This document shows, in pieces, positions 11,750-22,397 of a stretch of DNA of 64,000 nucleotides. A program made the position numbers and the translations under genes. Origin of the DNA: Tetrastigma voinierianum (taxonomy: Eukaryota; Streptophyta; Magnoliopsida; Vitales; Vitaceae); the NCBI GenBank assembly GCA_016808115.1, contig JAEQBH010000723.1:159001-223000 (forward strand). The letters run 5' to 3'. How positions within the stretch are numbered: the stretch's first letter is position 1; every line of letters begins with the position of its first letter. Under the pieces are notes generated by a model, which ran no database searches, was not told the origin of the DNA, and was given only the letters and a program-made list of their open reading frames with translations.

Positions 11750-12360
11750 AAGAAGACATGATGTCGCTACATCCTTCAGAGGTCGCGATGTAATTAAACC
11801 CGTGACAAGTGTTATGAGGTCGCGACACTCCAACAAGAGGTCATGCATGTAAGATAAATAATGGATCGAACAGTATGTCGCGATATCCGATGTGGTCGCG
11901 AAGACAAGATCGACCGGTAGCGGCCGCTGACATCGCCTTGCAAGGAAACCAAGGCTATGGCCAACAATAGCTAAAGAGAGATGGTCACGACATCAACTAC
12001 ACAGAAAGGAAGTCGCTACATCATTCAGCGATCGCGACAACAGTTGTGGGAAAAGAAGGTCGTGACAACACCGCTGTCGCATCAATTGCAAGACTAGAGG
12101 TCGCGACGCCATTAAACGGGCCGCAGAACAGGCGGTGGAGTGAGGTCGCGACACCATCCGTAGTCGCGACAGCCACTACGATTGAGGTCGCGACAAACAT
12201 TTAGTCACGCGACATCAAATGCAATACAGCTAAGGTCATGACGCCCTGCCACAGCACATCACTTACACCAAAGACACGCCGCGACTCAAAACAAGGTCTG
12301 ACATAAACTGAAGACAGTCAGAGGTCGCGACAAGACCTATGTCGACATCAACAACCAACT
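11750..12360 (+). promoter_or_regulatory. GTCGCGAC palindrome array in E3 5' LTR U3
   Basis: Several exact GTCGCGAC octamers (for example near 11818, 12099, 12145, 12162, 12186, 12321) and over ten one-mismatch forms (GTCACGAC, GTCGTGAC, GTCATGAC, GTCGCGAT) occur with irregular spacing of about 20-60 bp. They end just before the TATA box. The partner LTR holds the same array at 22785-23375 with more exact copies. The position suggests an enhancer or repressor-binding array; this is inference. Confidence 0.6.
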
Positions 12361-12421
12361 AGGCTGCGCTTAATCGCACCAAAAAAGAGGTGCATCAAAA
12401 TTAGGCCCAACTTTAGAACCC

Positions 12422-12429
12422 TATAAATA
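12422..12429 (+). promoter_or_regulatory. TATA box of E3 5' LTR
   Basis: TATAAATA followed by ACACAAA, conserved with 23449-23456 in the 3' LTR. Transcripts would begin about 30 bp downstream, near the conserved 'gactaaaagagagatc' segment. Confidence 0.7.
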
Positions 12430-13776
12430 CACAAACAAGCATCAAGAAACGCAACAAGGTGACTAAAAGAGAGATCCGGTTAGCCGAAGGCTCCTCAGAT
12501 TTTAATTTTCTTTTTATTTTCTTAGTTTTTATTTTTAGATTAGTTTGTATTTACTAAATTTGACTGAACGCCATCGTTAAAGCTTAAGCCAATGCGATTC
12601 ATATTTCTTCAAATTATTGTTCGTTACTGAATTCGACAATTTCGAATTCTGCCTGTCGATTTACAGTGGCTTCATTGATCAGCAAGCCAATGTATGGTGT
12701 AATCTAGTGATTTAGAAACCCAGCTTTCATTGAATTGACGCTATCGTCAGAAATTATCTTTCCTGCAGAATTTTATTTAGTGTCATGAACTTTGAAGCTG
12801 CTACTTGTCAGCCCGGTATTGCATCGATCCTAACAGTCGTTGTCTCATACCCGTAAATGGAATTATCTCAAAGCCTGATTCAGAGACCCTCTGAAAGTGG
12901 ACAAAGAGAAGGAATTCAGAGTGATGGTCACTTGAAAGGTATGAGAACCTAGCAATGGTGATCTAATGCTCAGGTAATTAAATCGATAAATCTCTCTCAC
13001 TCTGGAGACTAGAACGAGAGGAGCAATTTATCAATTTAGGCACACTCCGAGAGTTCACTCGATTCGATTAGTAAACTAACCTGTTAGCCGAGATCTAATC
13101 AAGGAAAGGATGAGTTATTCTAATTTGGAGGAAGAGGAACTAAAAAGATAGTGTAGGATCCGCAAGAATGACTATATCTTAGGAGCTCGATTTACAGTCC
13201 ATGTCGTGGTATGAAGTATTGAAAAAGAAAACACCTGCACAAGGCAACCCAGATGAAAAGTAGTTATCTAACACTCATTTTCGAGAGAAACAAAGGAAGT
13301 TTAGATAATGACCAGGGGTTTGAGAAACAACACACTATTATATTCCTTGGACTAGTTTTTAAATCTCATGGTTCACAAGGCTAACAGACGTTGCATTCAC
13401 GGAATTGATGTTTCACAAGAGTATCTTTTTTAATGTATCTTGCAGAATCGTCAGCTCTTAATTTGTTATTTTGTATTTCCATATTCAATTCATTCATTAT
13501 TAATTCAATTTTTTTAGGTTTTATTATTTTAAGCTTTCAAAGCTGATTCCACTTGTTTATCAGAGTCCAAATAGTGTAGAGTTTGAGTAGTCGTGGGTAT
13601 TTGATCGAGAATTCCTCGAGATCTCTCGTGGGATCGATATCCGACTTAAATCCAATTTACTTGTCCGACTTGTGCACTTAAGCATAACCATCAAAACCAC
13701 TCAGTAAACAATTTACCCCAATTGAAACAATCTTTGAACTAATCAAATAGCTAAGGCATACAGTCAACAAGTTTTA

Positions 13777-13794
13777 TGGCATCGTTGCTGGGGA
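13777..13794 (+). other. PBS-like decoy inside E3 LTR
   Basis: TGGCATCGTTGCTGGGGA matches the plant tRNA-Asp-type PBS (TGGCGCCGTTGCCGGGGA) at 15 of 18 positions; the differences are G-to-A and C-to-T. It is inside the repeated LTR, since the 3' LTR carries a shorter version near 24810-24830. It is therefore not the active site and looks like a former PBS absorbed into the LTR. Confidence 0.6.
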
Positions 13795-13859
13795 TTAGAC
13801 AATAGTCTGCAATAAGGTTATAAATCAAGTATGTCTTTCTGGTCCGTCAACAAGTTTTA

Positions 13860-13877
13860 TGGCGCCACTGCCGATCT
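13860..13877 (+). other. Primer-binding site of E3
   Basis: TGGCGCCACTGCCGATCT starts 8 bp after the LTR end (AGTTTTA spacer plus overlap). The first 14 bases match the tRNA-Asp-type PBS at 12 positions. The same spacer and PBS start occur in E2 (31791, minus) and, more decayed, in E5 (56518). Confidence 0.7.
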
Positions 13878-14189
13878 AAAGAATTTAGTGGGTGGTTCGT
13901 AAATAGGTGGAACAACAATACTGACAGAGAAATGCTAATTTGACATTTAAAAGAAAAGAACAAAATTAGTTTTTCAAAAAGCAGTGGTTATTTTTAGCCA
14001 CCAACTTTAACAAGCCATATTGGAAATATTTTGATGGCCCGACTAATCCTATTAATGTGTGTTTTGATTGTGGAAAATTTTAATGCATAGAAAATGAACA
14101 CCGATCCGATCTCCACAGACACGAACTAGAAAGAACACCTAAGCTTGAGAAAGGCGAAAGGTCAAAACTCAACTATGGCATAAGGAAAG
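13878..14189 (+). other. E3 5' leader
   Basis: No gene seen. The leader resembles the start of E5's interior (56537-56890): both share 'gagaaatgcta', a 'tagtggt...gccacc'-type segment and 'atgca..agaaaatga'. It would be the packaging/leader region. Confidence 0.6.
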
Positions 14190-15420
14190 ACCAGACTGGA
14201 TTGAAGGACAAAAGAATGTTAATTAAGACCTCCAATCACTGATACAATGGAGGACATTTGGAGACCCATTATTCAGGATGAATATCGTAATCGATAAATT
14301 TCGTATTGATGCAAATAATTTTGAACTGAAGCCAAAGACTGACATAATGGTTCAGAGCAACAACAGCTTCTTACTGGTCATCCCACAAAAAGACCCAAAT
14401 GAGCATCCGAATGAAACACAAAGAAAGTTGAAATTGTGAGACTGCAGGCTGGGCAAATCGATTTATTCCCATTTTCTCTATGAGATACAGCAGCCACATG
14501 GTATGAATCTCTACCATATGGTTCTGTTGATACATGGGAGGAGCTTGTAGAAGCCTACTTGGGTAGATTCTTTCCCCATCACTCACCTCGTATATAAGGA
14601 GGAGATAAATGTGTTCCAGCGTAAAGATGAGAGCCTTTATGTAGTAATGGGAGAGATTCAAAAGGTTGCTAAAAAGATGTCCGATGCATGGATAGACTTG
14701 AAGACCCAGATGGACATAGTGTATCATGCCTGAATGATACATCTAAGGGCATATTGATGCTTCATGTCGTGAGCATTCAAACGTAAGAGTGTCAAGAGGC
14801 AAGATCATTATTTGACTCAAGAACTGTAATTATAAAGTTCACGAGTTTCCGCAGTAATTCAGCAGAGGAAGAGGAGTCATGGAGCTGATAAGATGACAAC
14901 CATGGAGGCAAAGCTAGATGCCATCATGCATAGAATGGATAAGAGGAAGATGCACACTATTCATGAAATAGGAGCAATTGAAAGGGAACTATTGAGAGGA
15001 AGTGCTGAGGTACCCACTGAAGAACGGTTTTATGATGCTGAGGAGGTTAAGTACTTAGGAGAGCCAAGAAGTTATCACTTCAAACCAAATCCTAACCTGC
15101 CAGCACACTATCATCCAGCACTGAGGAACCATGAAAATTTTTCATATGGTGGAGGGGCCTCACAAGGCCAAAGGCATGAACAGCATCCTCAACAAGGATA
15201 TCAGCAGCCACCAAGGTTCCAAATGAAGAAGAAGAAGGGAGGAGGAAGCAGAATGATCATCGTGGTCGAGGAGAGCTCCACTATTTGAAGATCAAATGCT
15301 GCAATTCATGGGAGACAACAAGAAGCTGTTAAACCTCCATGAACAAAAGTTTGGCAGAATCGAAGCCTTAATCACAATCTCAAATTTTCAAGACCACTAA
15401 TGCTTCTCTCAAGAACCGGA
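14190..15420 (+). pseudogene. E3 gag (capsid), broken
   Basis: Gag forms the virus-like particle in the cytoplasm. Fragments in order are an N-terminal piece with NNFELKP (about 14310) and KDPNEH (about 14390), then a core at about 14440-14600 that aligns with E2's FSLRDIVATWYESLPYGSVD, and a piece matching RLLKRCPMHG near 14660. The clearest open stretch is 14893-15288: MTTMEAKLDAIMHRMDKRKM, then DAEEVKYLG and FKPNPN near the end. Stops and frameshifts separate the pieces. The C-terminus is Gln- and Lys-rich; no certain CCHC knuckle is seen. It lies directly downstream of the leader, as expected. Confidence 0.8.
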
Positions 15421-15439
15421 GACATGATAGTATAACCGC

Positions 15440-16275
15440 CCTAAACTCGCAAATCGGGATGAAAGATGCCTTTCCTGCTGACACAAAGAAGAATCCAAAG
15501 ATTGTATGATGGTGCAATGTGGCGGGAAAGACTTGAGATGAAGATAGAAAAGATAAAAGCAACAAGCGGAGATGAAGTGCCCGCATTAACGCAGAAACAC
15601 CGAGAAAGAAAGAAAGAAAGAACAGCTGTCCGGAGAAGAAGGAAGTAAGAAGAAAACCCAGAACAACCTGCTTGCGTCCCATTTCCATAGAGGTCGCAAA
15701 TCAAAGATAGAACGCTTGCAAGGTTCTTGAAAACCTTTCGTGTCGGAGATCGCATGCCTTCTGGTCGTAAGTGGTTACCTCGACGCCACTTTATGCAAAA
15801 TTTTTGAAAGACATAATGAGCAAAAAGAGGAAGATTGTCAAGAAGGAATTGTGAACCTGACCAACTTCTGCAATGCTGCATCAAGAGGCTTACTGTAGTG
15901 CGACATGGATCCAGGAGCTTCACCATTCCCCGTACCATCGAGAGTTTGAGTTTCGTAAAGCTCTTCGTGGACTCAAAGCCGCATCAATTTAATGCCCTAT
16001 TCTCAAGGCCAAGAAGTTAAGTTTGGGGAGCTTAATTTACTCATCATACTCCAAATGGCAGATAGAACCCCCGGCAAAACCCGAAGGAATCATAGATGTG
16101 CTGTGTGGGAACTTTATTTTTCCAAAGAGACTCATCGTACTAGATATGGAGGAAGATTCACAAGTCCCTCCGCTACTGGAAGGCCATTCTCGTAATTGGA
16201 GCAGCCTAATCGATGGCGCAGAAGGGAATTTCACTCGTGAGTTGGAGAAGAGACAATCAATTTCAATTTAATCGG
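15440..16275 (+). pseudogene. E3 aspartic protease, broken
   Basis: The retropepsin-like domain would cut the Gag-Pol polyprotein. At about 15920-16010 the frame gives FTIPRTIES followed by VDSKP, where related copies have a C-D-S-G-A-S-type active site. The Asp and Ser remain but Gly-Ala are gone, so the active site is destroyed. At 16023-16271 the sequence IVLDMEEDSQVPPLLEGHS corresponds to the LGRPFLAT region that is better kept in E2. The 15440-15900 part is linker with no recognisable domain; long antisense frames there are chance. Confidence 0.7.
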
Positions 16276-16599
16276 TTTGAGGAGTCTAGACATGTAGGGA
16301 AGATGTAAGGCCTGATGAAGATGTATATGTCAACAACTCTGAATTTTGCTATGATTGTAATGCCCAATTTCAATCAATGAAAAAGAGATGTTCCGCATCT
16401 GAAGATTTTGATTCGTATTTTCTCGCACACCGGGCTTACATTCTACTGGAAAGTGATGAGTCTCTGGAATAAACCGAGTAGAAAAAAAAGACCAAACAAG
16501 AGAAAGGAATCTCATCAAGAAACCAAAGGAAGAAGGCATGAAGGTGTTGCCAAGTCATTTAAAGTACGCCACTGGCCGCCAAAGAGTAAACCAAGAATA

Positions 16600-17500
16600 A
16601 TTTCTCGCACTTAGTGATGCCGAGAACAGAGGTTGCCGGAAATTTCTTGAAATCATAAGGAGTCTATAGCTTGGTCTATCAAGGTGCTAAAAGGTATCAC
16701 CCATCAATATGCACATGCATAAAATACTTCTGTAAGAAAATGCAAGGCCAATCACCGTTGAACATCAGAGACTTAATCAAGAATGAAAGAAGTAAATAGA
16801 AGGAGGTACTAAATGGTTAAATGTCGGTTTTATTTATGCAATTTCGTATAGTCCTCGGGTTAGCCCACCACATGTGGTTCCAAAGAAGGGTGGATTTATC
16901 AGATCCGCAACAATGAAAGAAAATGAATTAATTCCAACAAGAACGATGACAGATGGAGAGTATTTATTGATTACAGAAGTCGAACACAAAGAACCAGAAA
17001 GATCACTTTCGCCTCTTCTTCATTGATCGTGATGTTGGACATTATCGTGACATCCTCATTTTGTTTCTCGATCGTATTCGTGCTACAACCAAATTGCAAT
17101 TGCACCTGAGGACCAAGAGAAGACCACATTCACATGCCCCTATGGCACCTTTGCCTTTAGAAGGATGCCATTTGGGTTGTGCAATGCTCCTGCTACTTTC
17201 CAGAGATGTATGATGTCGATGTTCTCAGATTTGGTTAAGGAAGTCATGGAAATTTTTACGGATGACTTCACAAAGGTATGGATCCGCTTTGAACAATGTC
17301 CAACAACTGAGACAAGATTTCAAAGATGCAAGGACAAACAAATTAGCACTAAATCGGGGAAAATTCCATTTCATGGTAACAGAAGGTATTGTTTCGTCAT
17401 AAAATTTCAAGCACAGACTAAGTGGACTAATCTAAGATTTCCATTATCAAACTCTAGCACCTCCCACCACAAGAAAAGCGGATAAGGAGCTTTGGGCATG
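16600..17500 (+). pseudogene. E3 reverse transcriptase, broken
   Basis: The best block is 17110-17275. It reads, across frames, the conserved run around PYGTFAF and PFGLCNAPATFQRCM, then IFTDDFT, which holds both catalytic aspartates of the RT active site (usually FMDD in this lineage). The N-terminal part (16600-17100) shows only fragments, with several stops. Downstream, the frame breaks at about 17280. Confidence 0.85.
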
Positions 17501-17599
17501 CCGATTTACAGAGATTCATCAAAGACCTTTAAAAATAAATGACCACTATGTGACATTGTGAGAAAGACACAAAATTTAATTTCATGATTCTCGCAAGGT

Positions 17600-18030
17600 C
17601 GCTTTCAAGAAATTAAGATAAGATCGTTCAAGAACCATCACGGCCGCACTGCACGGGATCGTGAATTCGGCAATGTGTAATGCCGCCGATTTCGCAAACG
17701 GGGCTGTTTCTGGGGCAAAGAAAAGAGAAAATATTCGCAGCCATATACTATGCCAGCGTAACCTTCAATGAATCACAAGAAAACTATTCCACAACTCGAA
17801 AAGGATGCTAGCAATAGTGTTTGCTCAGGAAAATTCAGGCCATACATTCGGGATCCCATGTTATAGTTCACACGCACCATGCACCATCAAATATCTTATG
17901 TCAAAAAAGGAAGCAAGCCAAAATCGATAAGGTGGGTGCCACACGCAAGAGTTTGATCCGGGAAATTAGAGATAAAAAGGGATGTGACAATGTGATAGCT
18001 GATCACTTGTCCAGAATAGAAAGAAATCAA
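17600..18030 (+). pseudogene. E3 RNase H, broken
   Basis: RNase H removes RNA from the RNA-DNA hybrid. 17821-18020 reads HVIVHTHHAPSN where related copies have a YTDH motif, so the catalytic Asp is His here (E1 shows the same D-to-H change at its FTDH). The C-terminal IRDKKGCDNVIADHLSRIE keeps the later Asp. The earlier E-containing segment is recognisable near 17725-17810 across frames. Confidence 0.8.
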
Positions 18031-18049
18031 GCAGAAGAGGAGGAGATAA

Positions 18050-19440
18050 GACTAAGAGAGAACTTCCTCGATGAGCAAATATTTCAATTGTCATTCCAAA
18101 CGCCATGGTATGCTGATATTGTGAATTACTTAGCTTCAGGAGAATTCCTTTCAATTCACCCACCAATAAAAGAAAGCTCAGACTGACAAAGATAAATATT
18201 ATATCCTGACACCTAATTATTATTTAAGAGGGGCGTCGATATGATTATAAGAAGATGTGTGCCAGAGGGTGAACAAAGGTAATTATGAATGAACGCCATG
18301 CATCACCATACGGGCATTTTTCTGGAGAAAGAACAACTCATAAGATACTCCAATCAGATTTTATCGCCAACTATTTTCGTGGACTCCATCGACGGGTCAA
18401 ATTATGTGATAGATGCCAAAAGATTGGAAATATCGCCAGTTAAATGAAATGCCCCTACGAGAATACTGGGCAGGCAAATTTTCGATGTAATGCAGATGAT
18501 TTTATGGGACCTTTCCACAATCATTTGAAATCAGACACATCGCTAGCCAAAGGGATTATGTTTCTAAACGGGTGGGCTAAATAGTCGCTTCAAGGAATGA
18601 TGTTAATAATAAAGCAGAGTTTCCCGCAAATAACATATCGAGCGCATTTGGAACACCCAGACTCATCATGATGGGAAGCATTTCAGAACAAACATAATTT
18701 TCGCAAAGCTCATGAGCGACATGATCAAACATATAATGAGCCTAGCTTTTCATCCCCGCACTAACGGGCAAGCGTAAATTTCCAACGTGGAGGTTAAAAG
18801 GATCCTCGGAAAAGACCGTAGTCTGCCAGAAGGATCGGGTCTTCCAAACTTGACGATGCACTCAGCCTACAGACTGCATTCAAACTCCCATCGGGATGTC
18901 CCCATTATTGCGATTAGTATTCGCAAGCCATGTCACCTCCCTCTCGAATTGAATATTGGGCCAGGGCCATCAAGAAGTCAATTTCGATTTCAAAATGGCA
19001 AAGGAAGAGAGATTGCTTCAACCGAGTGAACTGAAGAATCGGGAAACGGAAGCCTATGACAATGCTAAGATCTACAAAGACAAGACAAAGAAATGGTATG
19101 ATCAAAGGATTCTTAGAAAGAAAGGCTATAAGTGGGATCAAGTTCGTTATTTAACTCTGTATTGAGATTGTTCCTGTGAAAATTGAAATCAAGGTGGAGC
19201 CGGACTATATACAAGGGTGTCAAGCACTACTTTTGGAGTAGTAACACTCAGGACCGATGCTGTGGAAGAATTCACAGCACGGGCAAAGACTCGAAACATT
19301 ATCTCAAAGAGGGGGAAAGAAAAGAAAACACCAACTCGGTGAATCGAGGGAAGAAAAGGCTTAAAACAAGCAAGTCCAAATCTAAGGACTCAAAACTGAA
19401 AGCAAATTACGTGAGGCAAACCTAGCGTGGAATTTAGTTT
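18050..19440 (+). pseudogene. E3 integrase, broken
   Basis: After RNase H comes the PWYADIVNYLASGE linker (18100-18140), then zinc-region and core fragments through 18250-18720 with many stops. The FHPRTNGQA segment at about 18750 marks the end of the core; the codon for the third catalytic acid is now TAA (18775-18777). The C-terminal region is clearer: 18956-19165 includes RETEAYDNAKIYKDKTKKWYD. A Lys-rich end runs to about 19425. The Asp residues of the DDE core are not legible. Confidence 0.8.
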
Positions 19441-19819
19441 TTGGATTTTAGACTAGATTTTTTTTTATAATTTACTCTTGATTTTTGTTTTCTTTAATTC
19501 TTATGATGATTAGTTAGTACTTGTGGTTAATTTTTGTTTAATTAAATCCTTTCTCTCGAAATGTTGCGTAACGATTATGCGTAAACGGCTCGTGCAAGAA
19601 GGAATAAACTCAGCATAACCTCGAGCAATCCTCGCGTAAGAGAACGATTGCCAGAAAAAGGGGGAGCATTCCTTTCCCTATATAAATTCTGTGAAAATTG
19701 AATAGAATACATTCTTCAATTACTATGTGGAATTGGTTTGTTTGATGATGAGAATTTGCAAATTGATAAATAGTGAAAAGCTGTTGTTCATTAAATTCCG
19801 AGGCAAAATCACACCAGGT

Positions 19820-20464
19820 CATGGCAAAACTTATGTCGCGACGTAAACCGGTCGTAACAAAAGTTGATGTCGTGGATTCTAGTCAATGTCAAGGAAGAAC
19901 AAGGGTCGGCGGCCGCGAACTAAAGTTCACAGGAAGAAACCGAGGTCGCTGGCGTAACATTTCCGTCGCGATAAGAGCAAGTCCTTTAAAAGGACAATGG
20001 TCGTGACAACTTAGAAATGCACAATGACCTGAGATGCCTGATGTCGCAGCCTGAGGATAACTTGTCTTCCCATTGGTTAAGTGTGTCGCGGTAGCACCGT
20101 TATGTCGCTGGCGAAGGAAAGTTCATACCGGGCGCTTTTAATTTTGCCCTAAATTAATGACAAGACATTCTCACTGCTAGGACGAGACGGCTTAAATTAA
20201 ACAGAGTAATAAATAAGGATTAATGCGTAAACAGAAATTTAAATTCTAATTGAACTAATGTGTCTGATATTAATTCGCTCGAGGAATAATCCGAGGAATT
20301 AATAAGTTCAAGAAAACTTTCAAAATTCCTCTATCAAAAACCACGAACCTCTCATTGAATTACTCGTAAGAGCAAGGTTCGAGGAATCTCACTAATCCAC
20401 TCATCAGAAATATAAAGATGAATAAATGGTTGTTCCTCCCAAGAAACGAAAAGCACTATAAAAG
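19820..20464 (+). promoter_or_regulatory. E3 internal promoter-like module in 3' UTR
   Basis: At least seven GTCGCGAC-type motifs (GTCGCGAC near 19834, then GTCGTAAC, GTCGTGG, GTCGCGAT, GTCGTGAC, GTCGCGG and others to 20110) precede a TATA box, TATAAAAG, at 20457-20464. E2 keeps the same box with its surroundings, CTATAAAAGGATGGGAGAAC on the minus strand near 25154-25135, with decayed motifs at 25540-25680. The layout copies that of the LTR U3. Function is inferred. Confidence 0.45.
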
Positions 20465-20551
20465 GATGGGAGAACAACTAAGAAAACGAACAAAGAGAAT
20501 GGAGAGTATGAGAATGAGAAAAGAAGAGCTCTAAGGGCTCGAACACAGCGT

Positions 20552-20605
20552 TTTATGGAATGAACGGAGTTTAAACAAATAAATTTCCATTCGTTATTCC
20601 ATAAA
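20552..20605 (+). other. Conserved hairpin downstream of E3 internal TATA box
   Basis: TTTATGGAATGAACGGA pairs with TCCATTCGTTATTCCATAAA across a short A/T-rich loop. E2 has the corresponding stem at 24999-25050 (TCATGGAATAATGAATGA with TCCATTCATTCCATAAGC), with sequence differences in the stem. It lies about 90 bp downstream of the TATA box in both. Confidence 0.5.
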
Positions 20606-22397
20606 CGTCAGGTAATAAAGAGAATGGTCGATGGAAGGGGGAATATGGATTAGTTAAAATCCATCAACCAAGAAGCTCCAAAGAAAAGTGAGAGGCAACC
20701 CAATTTGTCAGTATCAACCTCGTTAAGAGCCGAATCACTCTTGTGAGGAGCTCAAGGTCCGTGAGCCAAATTTCAAGCTGAGCCGCAACCTTCTCAAGAA
20801 GACATGTGGAAATAGAAAATAAAAATAAAGGGTTTTTCTCGAACTTAGATACGTTAGAATCGTAAGAAAACACATTGTAATGTATCGAAATGTTTCGACA
20901 TTTGAATAGATTTCCTTCTCGACGGTAAATCAAGTTGTTCATGATATATGAATTTTATTTCGCTTTCATTTTAGTTTCGATTTAGGAATCAATTTAATAA
21001 TTCTATTCAATGCGTAATAAGAGCCATTGAATGACAGTAATTTAATTGAAACATAATCATGATTTAGGGCTCGACCGTCGATAAGTCCAGATAAGGAAGG
21101 TTATACGATCAAGAACAAAACAATTTTCGAGTTTGCAGGTATGAACAAAGGAGTCAAGGAACTCCGTTGGAAATAACATCTAAATTCCTCATCCATGAGT
21201 CAAGAAAATCCTCGTGGTTAGTCACGCTTAATCAACCCAAATTCGAATCCTGTTAGATTAGCCGATCAAGGCGAAATCCTGTGTGATACAATCAACAGAA
21301 ATGATGCGTGCCATCCTCGAGAGTTTGAGCCATTCTAGCTATCCCTATTCATATGCTAACGACACTTCGCCTAGTAAATCGGGAGCCAAAATAAGCCCTA
21401 TTTTCAAAATAAACCAATGGAGACCCTAACCCATCCTAAAGAATCAATCCTCCAAAGAACCTGTGATTACCAAAGAATTCAAAGAGAGAGGAAGAAATGA
21501 AGTTTGGGGGAGTGTAAATTTTTGAGGAACTCAAGGAGAAAATACAGAAAAAGGGAATGAAGAGAAAAAGATCTACATCAGAAAATATAACAGAAAAAGA
21601 AAGCTTAAAGGAATAGGTTTTGTCTGCGCGTCTAACTCAACAATTAAGTTCTGGGGGTGTTTCAACACTCAGCACTTAACGCCATCTCAGATGAAAGTTA
21701 CTAACCCAAAGTTCACTAAGAAAGCCTAAAAAGACAAAACATCAAGACTATTCCCGAATGGTGACAAAAACAAAAAAATCCCCGCTTGAATTACAATGAG
21801 AAATGGGAACATACAAGCTCGAATAGAAAATCACGTGGTATCCCCAAACATGAAGTTCGGGGAGCGATATTAAAGAAACTACAAGGAGAAAAGGGCAATA
21901 TGTGAGTAAAAAAGGGAAAAGGAGTATCGGGTAATCTTAACCTAAAAATCCCATCCATCCTACTCCCTTACCCAAGCCTAACATTACAAGCCCAAAAGAC
22001 CTGACGATCCCGAAGGTCAGATCATCTACATTAGTGGAGATCAATATGAACAACAAGCCTATGGGAACTTGGAAAATCAGAAAAGATCAAAATTGTGAAA
22101 CATCCTCTAAGGGTTAATTGACTCATTAAGAAAATGAGAAAGAAAAACAACTTACATTTCAGCAGAATCAATTAACTATACTGTTTGTAAAACAAATTCA
22201 ACAATTTCAAGTATGTACACCTCGACAGCAGAAACTAACCTTATCCGACTCGTCGAATACACGTAAACGAATGCAATTTTAGTCTTTCAATTAAATCGGG
22301 TCACAATCGCAAAACGTAATTGTAAAATGTCCTTTGTTCGAGGACAAACAAATCTTTTTCTTTGCTCTGGGACAAGCAAAATTTTGCCTTGGGAGTT

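Larger units (their letters stand above)
11395..13852 (+). repeat. E3 5' LTR
   Basis: Pairs with 22398-24892. The start has decayed from TGATGAGC to GGATGAGC. The end reads ...GGTCCGTCAACA, followed by AGTTTTATGGCGCC of the leader. It holds a GTCGCGAC array (about 11750-12360), a TATA box at 12422, a poly-T-rich leader after 12500, and an internal decoy PBS at 13777-13794. Differences from the 3' copy are mostly short indels. Confidence 0.88.
19441..22397 (+). other. E3 3' UTR, long, no ORF recognised
   Basis: About 3 kb between integrase and the 3' LTR. It contains an internal promoter-like module (19820-20464) and a hairpin (20552-20605). A tract of decayed, A-rich sequence runs to a weak polypurine tract (TTGGGAG, 22389-22395). 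'aagtttgggggag' and 'tgaagttcggggag' near 21500 and 21850 are extra polypurine-like tracts. The region matches E2's 3' UTR (24893-26250 and 9604-11394, minus), which is how the E3 insertion point in E2 can be placed. No frame gives a recognisable protein. Confidence 0.75.

Noticed and set aside
15441..15938. 165-residue minus-strand open frame
   Set aside because: Antisense to the E3 protease linker; no motif; leucine-rich composition comes from the complement of Lys/Glu codons.
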